A stretch of 64,000 bases of DNA from Bifidobacterium parmae (lineage in GTDB: Bacteria; Actinomycetota; Actinomycetes; Actinomycetales; Bifidobacteriaceae): NCBI RefSeq assembly GCF_002860365.1, contig NZ_NMWT01000028.1, positions 248,001 to 312,000 on the forward strand. Direction: 5' to 3'. Position numbers and translations under genes: made by a program. The notes under the pieces are model-generated. The model ran no database searches. It was not told the DNA's origin and saw nothing but the letters and a program-made list of their open reading frames with translations. Below are positions 57,088 to 64,000 of this stretch, piece after piece. Each line of letters opens with the position of its first letter. The stretch's first letter is position 1.

Positions 57088-59747
57088 ACGCGCAGCATGA
57101 GGCGTTTGACGCCGTCGGTGCCGAAGTCGACGGTGATGACCGAGTTACGTCCCTTGTCCTGCACGTCGACGACCTTGCCCATGCCGTAGCGGTCGTGGGT
57201 GATGCGGTCGCCGATCGCGAAGTCCTTGACGTCGAGGCCGTTGTCCTTCGTCAGCGACGAGGCCGGCACGCCGTGGCCGGACGACGCGGACTTCGGCGTG
57301 ACGCGACGCGTCGTGACCTTGCCGGAACGCGAGCCGGAACCGGAACCGTACGAGGAGGAACCGTACCGGGAGCCGGATGAACCACCGTACGTGGACGAGC
57401 CGTAGGCCGAGCCGCGACGCGACGAACCGGACGAACCGCGCGAACCCGATCCGTACGAGGAGGAACCATACGAGCGGGAGCCGGAGCCGTACGACGAACC
57501 GCCGTAGGAGCCCCCGCCGTACGAGCGCGAACCGGAACCGTAGGATGACGACCCGTAGGAGCCGCCGAAGGTCGGGCCGGACGAGGGCATGCCGTCGTCC
57601 CATCCGCCGAACTCGTCGTCGTCCCAGCTGGAGCGCATGCGTTCGACGCCGGCCTCGCGGCGCTTCCAGTCGATGAGGTTCTCGGGGATCTCGTCGAGGA
57701 ACTGGCTGGGCATCATGTCGGCCGCCTGACCCCATTGGGCGCGCACGGCGGCGCGCGTCACGTACAGGCGGCGCTTGGCGCGCGTGATGCCCACGTAGGC
57801 GAGACGGCGCTCCTCCTGCAGTTCGCTCGTGTCCTCCATGGAACGCGAATGCGGGAACGTGCCCTGCTCCATGCCCGTCAGGAACACGACCGGGTATTCG
57901 AGGCCCTTCGCCGTGTGCAGGGTCATCAGCGTGACCTTGCCGGAATCCTCGTTCTCGCCGGGCAGCTGGTCGGAGTCGGCGACGAGCGCCGTGGTCTCGA
58001 GGAATCCGGCGAGCGTGGCGTCCGGGGTCTTCTGCTCGAATTCGGCGGCGGTGGACTGCAGCTGGGAGAGGTTCTCGACGCGCGACTCGTCCTGCGGGTC
58101 GGTGGACTTGCGCAGCTCCTCGAGCAGTCCGGATTTCTCCAGCACCTCGGCGACGATCTCGCTCGGCTTGGTCTCGTTGGCGCGCGCGAACGCGGACAGT
58201 CCGCCCATGAGGTCGCGGAACGCGTGCAGCTGCTTGAGCGTCCGGGTGGGGATGCCCTCGATCTCGTCCATGTGCATGAGGCCGGCGAAGAAGCTCGCCC
58301 CGTGCGCCCGCGCGTAGTCGAGGATGATGCCTTCGGCGCGCGCGCCGAGCCCGCGCTTGGGCACGTTGAGGATGCGCCTCAGGTTCACGTCGTCGTTCGG
58401 GTTGACGATGGCCTGCAGGTAGGCCATCGCGTCCTTGACCTCGCGGCGCTCGTAGAACTTGGTGCCGCCGACCAGCTGGTACGGCAGTCCCGCGTTGATG
58501 AGCGCCTCCTCAAGGGAGCGGGACTGCGCGTTGGCGCGGTACATGACGGCCATGTCCGAGTAGGCGATGGCCTCCTCGGCGTGCAGTCGGGCGATCTCGC
58601 CGGCGACCCACTGCGCCTCCTGCTGCGCGTTGTCGGCCGCGTAGCCGACGATCGGCTCGCCCTTGCCGAGCGCCGTCCACAGCTTCTTCGGCTTGCGCCC
58701 CTCGTTGTTGGAGATGACGGCGTTCGCCGCGTCGAGGATGGTCTGCGTGGAACGGTAGTTCTGTTCGAGCATGATGGTCTTCGCGTCGGGGAAGTCCTGC
58801 TCGAAGTCCTGGATGTTGCGGATGTCGGCGCCGCGGAACGCGTAGATCGACTGGTCGGAGTCGCCCACCACGGTGATCCACGCCGGCCCCTGCCGCCCGG
58901 CGGTCGCCTCGTGCGGCGGGACGGCGGGCGCGACGGCCTTCCCCTCCCCCGCGTCGACGCCGGCGAGTTCGCGCACGAGCACGTACTGCGCGTGGTTGGT
59001 GTCCTGGTACTCGTCGACGAGGATGTAGCGGAAGCGGTGGTGGTAGTACTCGGCGACGTCCGGATGGTCGCGCAGCAGTTCGACGGTGCGCACGATGAGG
59101 TCGTCGAAGTCGACGGCGTTGGCGAGCGCGAGCCGGTGCTGGTATTCGGCGTAGACGACCGCGTACAGCGCTTCGATGTCGCCGACGGTGCCGATCTTGT
59201 AGCCGCGCTGGCCGGGTTTGAAGTCGGGCGCGTACTGGGCGAGCTGCGTTTGGACGCCGATGAGCTGGTTCTTGTAGTCGGAAATGCGTCCGAGGATGGA
59301 GCGCGGCGTGTAGCGTTTGACGTCGATGTTGAATTCGGTGGCGATGATCTTGACGAGACGTTCGGAGTCGGCGGAGTCGTAGATGGAGAATCCGCTGTTG
59401 AGTCCGATGGCCTTGCCGTCGCGTCGCAGGATGCGCACGCATGCGGAGTGGAAGGTGGACACCCACATGCGTTGGGCGACGGGTCCGATGAGCGTTTCGA
59501 GGCGTTCGCGCATCTCGGCGGCGGCCTTGTTGGTGAAGGTGATGGCGAGGATCTGGCTGGGCCATGCGCCGAACCGGCTCAGGATCCATGCGATGCGTCG
59601 GGTGAGCACGCGGGTCTTGCCCGATCCGGCGCCTGCGCCGATGAGCAGCGCGGGCCCGCGGTACTGCACGGCCTGCGACTGCTGCGGGTTGAGGTCGCCG
59701 ACGAGCTCGTCGGCGCTTCTTGCGATGACGTCCGGATCCTGCTGCAC
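57066..59747 (-). CDS. pcrA: UvrD/PcrA-type DNA helicase with a Tyr-Gly-rich linker
   Basis: This 893-residue SF1A helicase unwinds DNA 3'-5' in repair and in clearing replication or transcription blocks. Motifs are GAGAGSGKT, ILVDEYQDTNHAQY, GDSDQSIYAFRGAD, TLMTLHTAKGLEYPVVFLTG and RRLAYVGITRAKRRLYVT. After the core, residues about 724-809 form a Gly/Ser/Tyr/Arg low-complexity linker, and the last 75 form a Tudor-like RNA-polymerase-interaction type fold (FAIGDRITHDRYGMGKVVDV). The GTG at 59747 has a strong AAAGGGAG; an ATG at 59822 would add 25 polar residues but lacks a ribosome-binding site. Confidence 0.94.
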   Translation of the reverse strand: MQQDPDVIARSADELVGDLNPQQSQAVQYRGPALLIGAGAGSGKTRVLTRRIAWILSRFGAWPSQILAITFTNKAAAEMRERLETLIGPVAQRMWVSTFHSACVRILRRDGKAIGLNSGFSIYDSADSERLVKIIATEFNIDVKRYTPRSILGRISDYKNQLIGVQTQLAQYAPDFKPGQRGYKIGTVGDIEALYAVVYAEYQHRLALANAVDFDDLIVRTVELLRDHPDVAEYYHHRFRYILVDEYQDTNHAQYVLVRELAGVDAGEGKAVAPAVPPHEATAGRQGPAWITVVGDSDQSIYAFRGADIRNIQDFEQDFPDAKTIMLEQNYRSTQTILDAANAVISNNEGRKPKKLWTALGKGEPIVGYAADNAQQEAQWVAGEIARLHAEEAIAYSDMAVMYRANAQSRSLEEALINAGLPYQLVGGTKFYERREVKDAMAYLQAIVNPNDDVNLRRILNVPKRGLGARAEGIILDYARAHGASFFAGLMHMDEIEGIPTRTLKQLHAFRDLMGGLSAFARANETKPSEIVAEVLEKSGLLEELRKSTDPQDESRVENLSQLQSTAAEFEQKTPDATLAGFLETTALVADSDQLPGENEDSGKVTLMTLHTAKGLEYPVVFLTGMEQGTFPHSRSMEDTSELQEERRLAYVGITRAKRRLYVTRAAVRAQWGQAADMMPSQFLDEIPENLIDWKRREAGVERMRSSWDDDEFGGWDDGMPSSGPTFGGSYGSSSYGSGSRSYGGGSYGGSSYGSGSRSYGSSSYGSGSRGSSGSSRRGSAYGSSTYGGSSGSRYGSSSYGSGSGSRSGKVTTRRVTPKSASSGHGVPASSLTKDNGLDVKDFAIGDRITHDRYGMGKVVDVQDKGRNSVITVDFGTDGVKRLMLRVAPIEKL
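57321..57578 (-). repeat. Repetitive DNA encoding the PcrA Tyr-Gly-rich linker
   Basis: About 86 codons built from variants of Ser-Tyr-Gly-Ser/Gly and Gly-Ser-Arg. All 11 tyrosines are followed by Gly, and seven Arg are interspersed. At DNA level the units are similar but not identical (repeated TACGA/CCGTA elements on the plus strand), so the repeat count may vary between strains. Confidence 0.85.
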
Positions 59748-59931
59748 GTTGCTCCCTTTGTCGTCTGGTGATGTCGTCCGATTGGTTCCTCCGGAGGACG
59801 CACGCCCCCTGTTTTCGGCCATCCATGTCTACCACATGCCGTCGTCGTGCGGGCGGGGTGCGCCGGTCATGCGCGCGGCGTAGACTGTCGGTTCAATCAT
59901 CCGTTACCCGTTATTCATCCAAAGGGGTTGT

Positions 59932-60513
59932 ATGAAGGAACTCGAGGAGCGTATCCGCAGGGAAGGCACGGTCAAGCCGGGCGACGTGCTGAAGGTGGAC
60001 GCCTTTCTGAACCACCAGTGCGACGTGACCCTGTTCGACCACATGGGTGCCGCGTGGGCCGAGCATTTCGCAGGCCGCACGATCACGAAGATCCTCACGA
60101 TCGAGGCGTCGGGCATCGGCATCGCCTGCGTCGCCGCCCGTCATTTCGGCGGCGTGCCGGTCGTGTTCGCGAAGAAGGCGCAGTCCATCAACCTGGACGG
60201 CGACCAGTACACGACCACCGTCTACTCCTTCACGAAGCAGAAGGAGTTCCCGGTGATCGTCGCGAAGAAGTATCTCAACGCGGGCGACCATGTGCTGCTC
60301 ATCGACGACTTCCTGGCGAACGGCAAGGCGCTGCGCGGCCTGATCGACCTGTGCGAGTCGGCCGGCGCGGTGGTCGAGGGCATCGGCATCGCGGTGGAGA
60401 AGGGCTTCCAGGGCGGCGGCGACAAGCTGCGCGCGGAGGGGTACGACGTGGACTCCCTCGCGATCGTCGAGAGCATGGACGCCGAGACCGGCGACATCGA
60501 GTTCCGTCGCTGA
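59932..60513 (+). CDS. xpt: Xanthine phosphoribosyltransferase
   Basis: This 193-residue enzyme salvages xanthine to XMP. It shows [17 protein letters not shown], the family [18 protein letters not shown] and the PRPP motif [15 protein letters not shown] (about 120-134). It pairs with pbuX, 90 bp downstream. No purine riboswitch was recognised in the 184-bp region upstream, in contrast to Bacillus. The start has AAAGGGG before TTGT-ATG. Confidence 0.96.
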   Translation: MKELEERIRREGTVKPGDVLKVDAFLNHQCDVTLFDHMGAAWAEHFAGRTITKILTIEASGIGIACVAARHFGGVPVVFAKKAQSINLDGDQYTTTVYSFTKQKEFPVIVAKKYLNAGDHVLLIDDFLANGKALRGLIDLCESAGAVVEGIGIAVEKGFQGGGDKLRAEGYDVDSLAIVESMDAETGDIEFRR

Positions 60514-60536
60514 CCGTACGATGACGGTGTGATCGC

Positions 60537-60570
60537 GCCCTCCCCTTGGCGGCTCCGCCTCGGGGAGGGC
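60537..60570 (+). terminator. Hairpin between xpt and pbuX
   Basis: GCCCTCCCC pairs with GGGGAGGGC, and GGCGG with CCGCC inside. It lies 23 bp past xpt and 33 bp before pbuX. With no U-run it may lower rather than stop read-through to the permease. Confidence 0.55.
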
Positions 60571-60603
60571 CGTTCATGTCGCAAGGATTCAAGAGAGGAC
60601 ATC

Positions 60604-61968
60604 ATGGAAGAGAAGAAGAACGTCGGGAAGGCCGGCATCTCGATGGAGGCGCTGACCTCCCTCGACGCGCCGGTCTCCTTCTGGAAGGGCATCCCGTTCG
60701 GCCTGCAGCATGTGATGGCGATGTTCGTCGCGAACCTCGCCCCGATCTTCATCGTCGCCTCGGCGGCGAAGATGAGCGCCGCCCAGTCGGCGGCCGTCAT
60801 CCAGGCGGGCCTGCTGGTGGCGGGTCTCGGCACCTGCCTGCAGCTGTACGGCGCGTGGCGCATCGGCTCGCGTCTGCCGATGGTGACGGGCATCTCGTTC
60901 ACGTACGTGGCGGCGGCGGTCGCGATCTGCGCGGACAAGGGCTACGGCGCGGTCGTCGGCGCGGTCATGGTCGGCGGCCTGCTGGAGCTGGTGCTCGGCC
61001 TGACCGCGAAGTACTGGCGTCGTTTCGTGCCGCCGATCGTCTCGGCGATCGTCGTCACGTCGATCGGCTTCTCGCTGCTCAACGTGGGCGCGACGAGCTT
61101 CGGCGGCGGCAGCGGCGCGAAGGACTTCGGCTCCTGGCAGAACCTCACGCTGGGTCTGATCTCGCTGGTCGCCTGCCTCGCGTTCCAGCTGCTGATGAAG
61201 GGCACGGCGAAGCAGCTGTCCGTGCTGTTCGGCCTGGTCGTCGGCTATGTGGCGGCCATCTGCATGGGCAAGGTCGACTTCTCCGGCTTCCAGCATCTCG
61301 CCATCGTCTCCGTGCCGCAGTTCATGCCGTTCAAGCCGGTGTTCGACTGGGGCGCGATCATCTCCCTCGGCCTGCTGTACGTGGTCTCCTCGGTCGAGGT
61401 GCTCGGCGACACGGCCGCGCTCACCAAGGTCGGCCTGAACCGTCTTCCCACGGAGAAGGAGACGGCGGGCGCGATCGCCGGCGACGGCCTGATCTCCTCC
61501 GTGTCCGGCCTGTTCGGCTGCCTGCCGCTCACCTCGTTCGCGCAGAACATCGGCCTGGTCGCGATGACGAAGGTCGTCAACCGCAAGGTGATTCTCTCCG
61601 GCGGCCTGATCCTCGTGGTGGCGAGCTTCGTGCCGGCCATCGCCGAGGTGTTCAACTCGCTGCCGCAGGCGGTGCTCGGCGGCTGCACGATCATGATGTT
61701 CGGCAACATCATCCTGTCCGGCTTCCAGATGATCGCGGAGGCGGGCTTCACGCAGCGCAACATCACGATCGCCGCGCTGAGCCTGACGATCGGCATCGGC
61801 TTCACGCAGGTGAGCGACATCTTCGACCAGTTCCCGGCGCTGTTCCAGCAGATCTTCGCCTCGAACTGCATCGCCGTCGCGTTCGTCGTGGCCGTAATCC
61901 TCAACGCCGTCCTGCCGAGCGAGGAGCATTTCCTCTCCGCGCCGAAGGAGCAGGCGGACGCCGAGTGA
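60604..61968 (+). CDS. pbuX: NCS2-family xanthine/purine permease
   Basis: This 454-residue transporter has about 14 helices and NCS2 features: PFGLQHVMAMFVANLAPIFI, VVSSVEVLGDTAALTKVGL and GDGLISSVSGLFGCLPLTSF. Linked to xpt, so xanthine import is likely, using a proton or sodium gradient. The ATG at 60604 follows AGAGAGGACATC. A very strong terminator follows. Confidence 0.92.
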   Translation: MEEKKNVGKAGISMEALTSLDAPVSFWKGIPFGLQHVMAMFVANLAPIFIVASAAKMSAAQSAAVIQAGLLVAGLGTCLQLYGAWRIGSRLPMVTGISFTYVAAAVAICADKGYGAVVGAVMVGGLLELVLGLTAKYWRRFVPPIVSAIVVTSIGFSLLNVGATSFGGGSGAKDFGSWQNLTLGLISLVACLAFQLLMKGTAKQLSVLFGLVVGYVAAICMGKVDFSGFQHLAIVSVPQFMPFKPVFDWGAIISLGLLYVVSSVEVLGDTAALTKVGLNRLPTEKETAGAIAGDGLISSVSGLFGCLPLTSFAQNIGLVAMTKVVNRKVILSGGLILVVASFVPAIAEVFNSLPQAVLGGCTIMMFGNIILSGFQMIAEAGFTQRNITIAALSLTIGIGFTQVSDIFDQFPALFQQIFASNCIAVAFVVAVILNAVLPSEEHFLSAPKEQADAE

Positions 61969-62012
61969 CGGCGACGGCCTGAGCCCGGACAAGGGCCGAC
62001 GGCCGTATGACG

Positions 62013-62057
62013 AAGGGCGGGGTCCCGAACCATATTTCGGTTCAGGACCCCGCCCTT
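62013..62057. terminator. Bidirectional terminator between pbuX and nhaA
   Basis: AAGGGCGGGGTCC pairs with GGACCCCGCCCTT, continued by GAAC/GTTC after one C-A mismatch. On the plus strand it ends in TTTT, a good intrinsic terminator. The genes converge. Confidence 0.88.
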
Positions 62058-62105
62058 TTGCGTATTCGGCTGGCGTGCGTGACCATGCCGGCGCTGAGTC
62101 GTGTG

Positions 62106-63473
62106 CTACTCCTCCTCCACATCCGCCACCTGACGGCGCAGGACGAGGAATCCTATCGCCCCGGCGAGGATCGACGCGGCGAGAATCGCGGTCTTCGCGA
62201 TCGCCGCGGTCTGCATGTCCGTGAACGAGAGGTTCGTCACGAAGATCGCCATCGTGAATCCGACGCCTCCCAGAATGGACACGCCGGCGATATGCCCCCA
62301 TCTGACGCCGTCCGGCAGTCCGGAGACGCCGAGGCGCACGGTCGCCCACGTGGCGAGGAAGATGCCGAGCGGCTTGCCGACGAACAGGCCGAGGAACACG
62401 CCGATCGCGACCGGGCTGGTCACGATCTCGCCCACGGACATGCCGTGCAGCACGACGCCGGCGTTCGAGAACGCGAACAGGGGCAGCACGAAGAAGTAGA
62501 CGAACGTGTGCAGACCGTTCTCCAACCGGATGGTCGGCGGGATCGTGGCGCTGGAGACGCGCCGGATCGACTCCACCTCGCGCAGGTACTCCTTCTGCGC
62601 GATGTCCGGCTCGCCAGGATCGTAACGGTCCTCGGCGGAGCGCACGCGCTTCGCGAACCATGCGCCCACACGGTCGAGCTTGATCTCGGATCGGGCGGGG
62701 ACGGCGAGCGCGAGCATCACGCCGGCGAGCGTGGCGTGCACGCCGGAGAACAGCACGCACACCCACATGACGAATCCGACGGCGAGGTAGGGCGGCAGGT
62801 CGTGGATGTGGAGCCGGTTGAACGCGAACAGGACGGCGAGCATGACGAGCGCGGCGATCAGCCACGGCAGGTTCAGGTCGGACGTGTAGAACAGGGCGAT
62901 CACGCCGATGGCGATCATGTCGTCGGCGATGGTGAGCGTGGACAGGTAGGCGCGCAGGCCCGCGGGCACGCGGCTGCCGAGCAGGGCGAGCAGGCCGAGG
63001 CAGAAGGCGATGTCGTTGGCCATGGGCACGCCCCAGCCTCCCGCGTGTTCGCCACCCATGTTGACCGCGAGGTAGACGAGGGCGGGAAGGATCGCGCCGC
63101 CGGCCGCGGCGACGATCGGCAGGACGGCCTTGCGAGGTTCGGTGAGTTCGCCGGCGCGCATCTCGTGTTTGATCTCCAGTCCGACCATGAGGAAGAACAG
63201 GGCCATGAGGAAATCGTTGATGAAGTGTTCGAGGCTGATGTTCGCGTGGAGCGGGCCGATGGAGAACGCGAGGTGCACGGAATGCCAGAATTCGTTGAAG
63301 TACGGCAACGCGGGTGTGTTCTCGATGAGGAACGCGACGAGCGCGGCGCCGACCATGAGCATGGTGGCGCGTGTGGACGAGTGGGTGAACCGGATGAGGC
63401 GGCGTTTGCCCTTGTGTATCCTGACGGCGCCCGGTTCGAGGATGCCCTCGTGGATCGGAGGGTGCGAGGTCAT
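62106..63473 (-). CDS. nhaA: Na+/H+ antiporter NhaA
   Basis: This 455-residue protein has 12 helices and NhaA motifs: FINDFLMALFFLMVGLEIKH, GVPMANDIAFCLGLLALLGS (the paired Asp region), LTIADDMIAIGVIALFYTSD and VGFTMAIFVTNLSF. NhaA extrudes Na+ for H+ and sets cytoplasmic pH. A hydrophilic insertion around residues 265-310 (SAEDRYDPGEPDIAQKEYLR) is longer than in E. coli, as in many actinomycetes. AGGAG lies 7 bp before the ATG. Confidence 0.94.
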   Translation of the reverse strand: MTSHPPIHEGILEPGAVRIHKGKRRLIRFTHSSTRATMLMVGAALVAFLIENTPALPYFNEFWHSVHLAFSIGPLHANISLEHFINDFLMALFFLMVGLEIKHEMRAGELTEPRKAVLPIVAAAGGAILPALVYLAVNMGGEHAGGWGVPMANDIAFCLGLLALLGSRVPAGLRAYLSTLTIADDMIAIGVIALFYTSDLNLPWLIAALVMLAVLFAFNRLHIHDLPPYLAVGFVMWVCVLFSGVHATLAGVMLALAVPARSEIKLDRVGAWFAKRVRSAEDRYDPGEPDIAQKEYLREVESIRRVSSATIPPTIRLENGLHTFVYFFVLPLFAFSNAGVVLHGMSVGEIVTSPVAIGVFLGLFVGKPLGIFLATWATVRLGVSGLPDGVRWGHIAGVSILGGVGFTMAIFVTNLSFTDMQTAAIAKTAILAASILAGAIGFLVLRRQVADVEEE

Positions 63474-63735
63474 GTGAGGCTCCTGACTGCTTGAATGAAT
63501 GGAGTCGGCCGCCCGGTATGGCTGGTCATGCCCGTCATGCGCGGCCGCGAGGATTCAACCTCCGTATTTTACCGGACTCCCCCAAACATCCCTCCGCCGC
63601 CCGCGAAACCGCGTCGGCCGCCGTCGCTCCGGCCCCGCTCCGGCCCCGCGCCGGCTCCGACGGCGATGATGTATGTTGGTGTGTGGGCGGAAGGAGCGTC
63701 TTCCGCGCCATGAACCACGACAGCGAGGGGGCTCC

Positions 63736-64000
63736 ATGCGCATCTACAACTTCACCGACAACGACGACGTCGCCATCGTCGCGAGGCAGGGGCCGTTCCA
63801 GGTCATCGAATGGAAGCGGGACCTGTCCGTCGACTACGGGGGCGCGGCGGGCGCGTATTTCGCGTCCGAGATGAACGTGCGCCGCCGTCAGGTGGTGTGC
63901 ACGCTCGACGGCAAGACCGGCATCACCGTGCAGGCCGGCGCGATGCAGTGGACCGCCGGCCACATCCAGGCCACGACGGGAGTCAAGGGCGTAGGCGACT
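63736..64000 (+). CDS. AIM24-family protein, 5' part only
   Basis: The frame from ATG at 63736 runs off the window with 88 codons. It begins MRIYNFTDNDDVAIVARQGP and has TGITVQAGAMQWTAGHIQ, the start of the AIM24 (TIGR00266) beta-rich domain. The family's role is unclear. AGGGGG lies 5 bp before the start. The 262-bp region upstream (63474-63735) is GC-rich, with a direct repeat of CGCTCCGGCCC, and otherwise shows no gene. Confidence 0.8.
   Translation, partial: MRIYNFTDNDDVAIVARQGPFQVIEWKRDLSVDYGGAAGAYFASEMNVRRRQVVCTLDGKTGITVQAGAMQWTAGHIQATTGVKGVGD

Noticed and set aside
59748-59822. Upstream ATG for pcrA
   Set aside because: It would add 25 polar residues and has no ribosome-binding site, while the GTG at 59747 has a strong one. 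It remains possible.
63562-63580. TAAAAT on the minus strand as an nhaA promoter
   Set aside because: A fair -10 match, but no -35 at suitable spacing.

Overview
The window is chromosomal core sequence from a high-GC Gram-positive actinomycete, most consistent with Bifidobacterium. The support is indirect: strong GC bias, GTG starts, actinobacterial gene orders (phoH-ybeY-CNNM-era; DUF948-DUF6167-alaS-ruvX-mltG; aroC-aroKB-aroQ; hisF-hisI-trpE; rpsB-tsf-pyrH-frr-cdsA-rlmN), a fused shikimate kinase/dehydroquinate synthase, a SufBDCSUT operon and actinobacterial GuaB3. I cannot fix the species. I see no prophage, transposase, CRISPR array or rRNA operon; the only RNA gene recognised is a tRNA-Leu(GAG).

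Layout. 1-8.1 kb: a partial membrane protein, a leaderless S10 carboxypeptidase, mscL, an MFS exporter, pncA, a MATE exporter, and a divergent pair of surface proteins (DUF1287 protein and a lytic-transglycosylase-like protein). 8.2-18.2 kb, minus strand: trpE-hisI-hisF, rlmN, cdsA, frr, pyrH, a YddG-type exporter gene, tsf and rpsB, i.e. aromatic/histidine synthesis next to translation and lipid genes. 18.2-26 kb: def and fadD, an Rv3235-like protein, guaB3, icd and a large solute-binding lipoprotein. 25.8-31.4 kb, minus strand: rsmE, a HIT protein, phoH, ybeY, a CNNM/CBS protein and era (ribosome and RNA maturation). 31.4-34 kb: tRNA-Leu, a SpoU methyltransferase and glgC. 34-40.3 kb: the complete sufB-D-C-S-U-T operon. 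40.5-47.6 kb: pyrG, a DUF2142 membrane protein, aroQ, aroKB, aroC and an A24 peptidase. 47.6-54.3 kb: mltG, ruvX, alaS, two small membrane proteins, a histidine phosphatase and rpsD. 54.4-56.9 kb: an ABC transporter operon with a DUF4418 protein. 57-64 kb: pcrA, xpt-pbuX, nhaA and the start of an AIM24-family gene.

Most genes form short minus-strand operons with overlapping or closely spaced starts (ATGA or GTGA overlaps at hisI/trpE and aroC/aroKB), separated by strong GC-rich hairpins that often lack a long U-tract. The most unusual items are: a Tyr-Gly-rich low-complexity linker in the PcrA/UvrD helicase; the pcrA stop codon lying inside a perfect 17-bp inverted repeat; a DUF4418/FtsX-permease/ATPase operon with Cys/His/Met-rich extracytoplasmic segments; absence of aroE from an otherwise conserved mltG-aro neighbourhood; a SEC-C-like Cys motif fused to SufT; a YddG-like exporter between tsf and pyrH; and a leader hairpin before tsf that encloses a Shine-Dalgarno/ATG pair.
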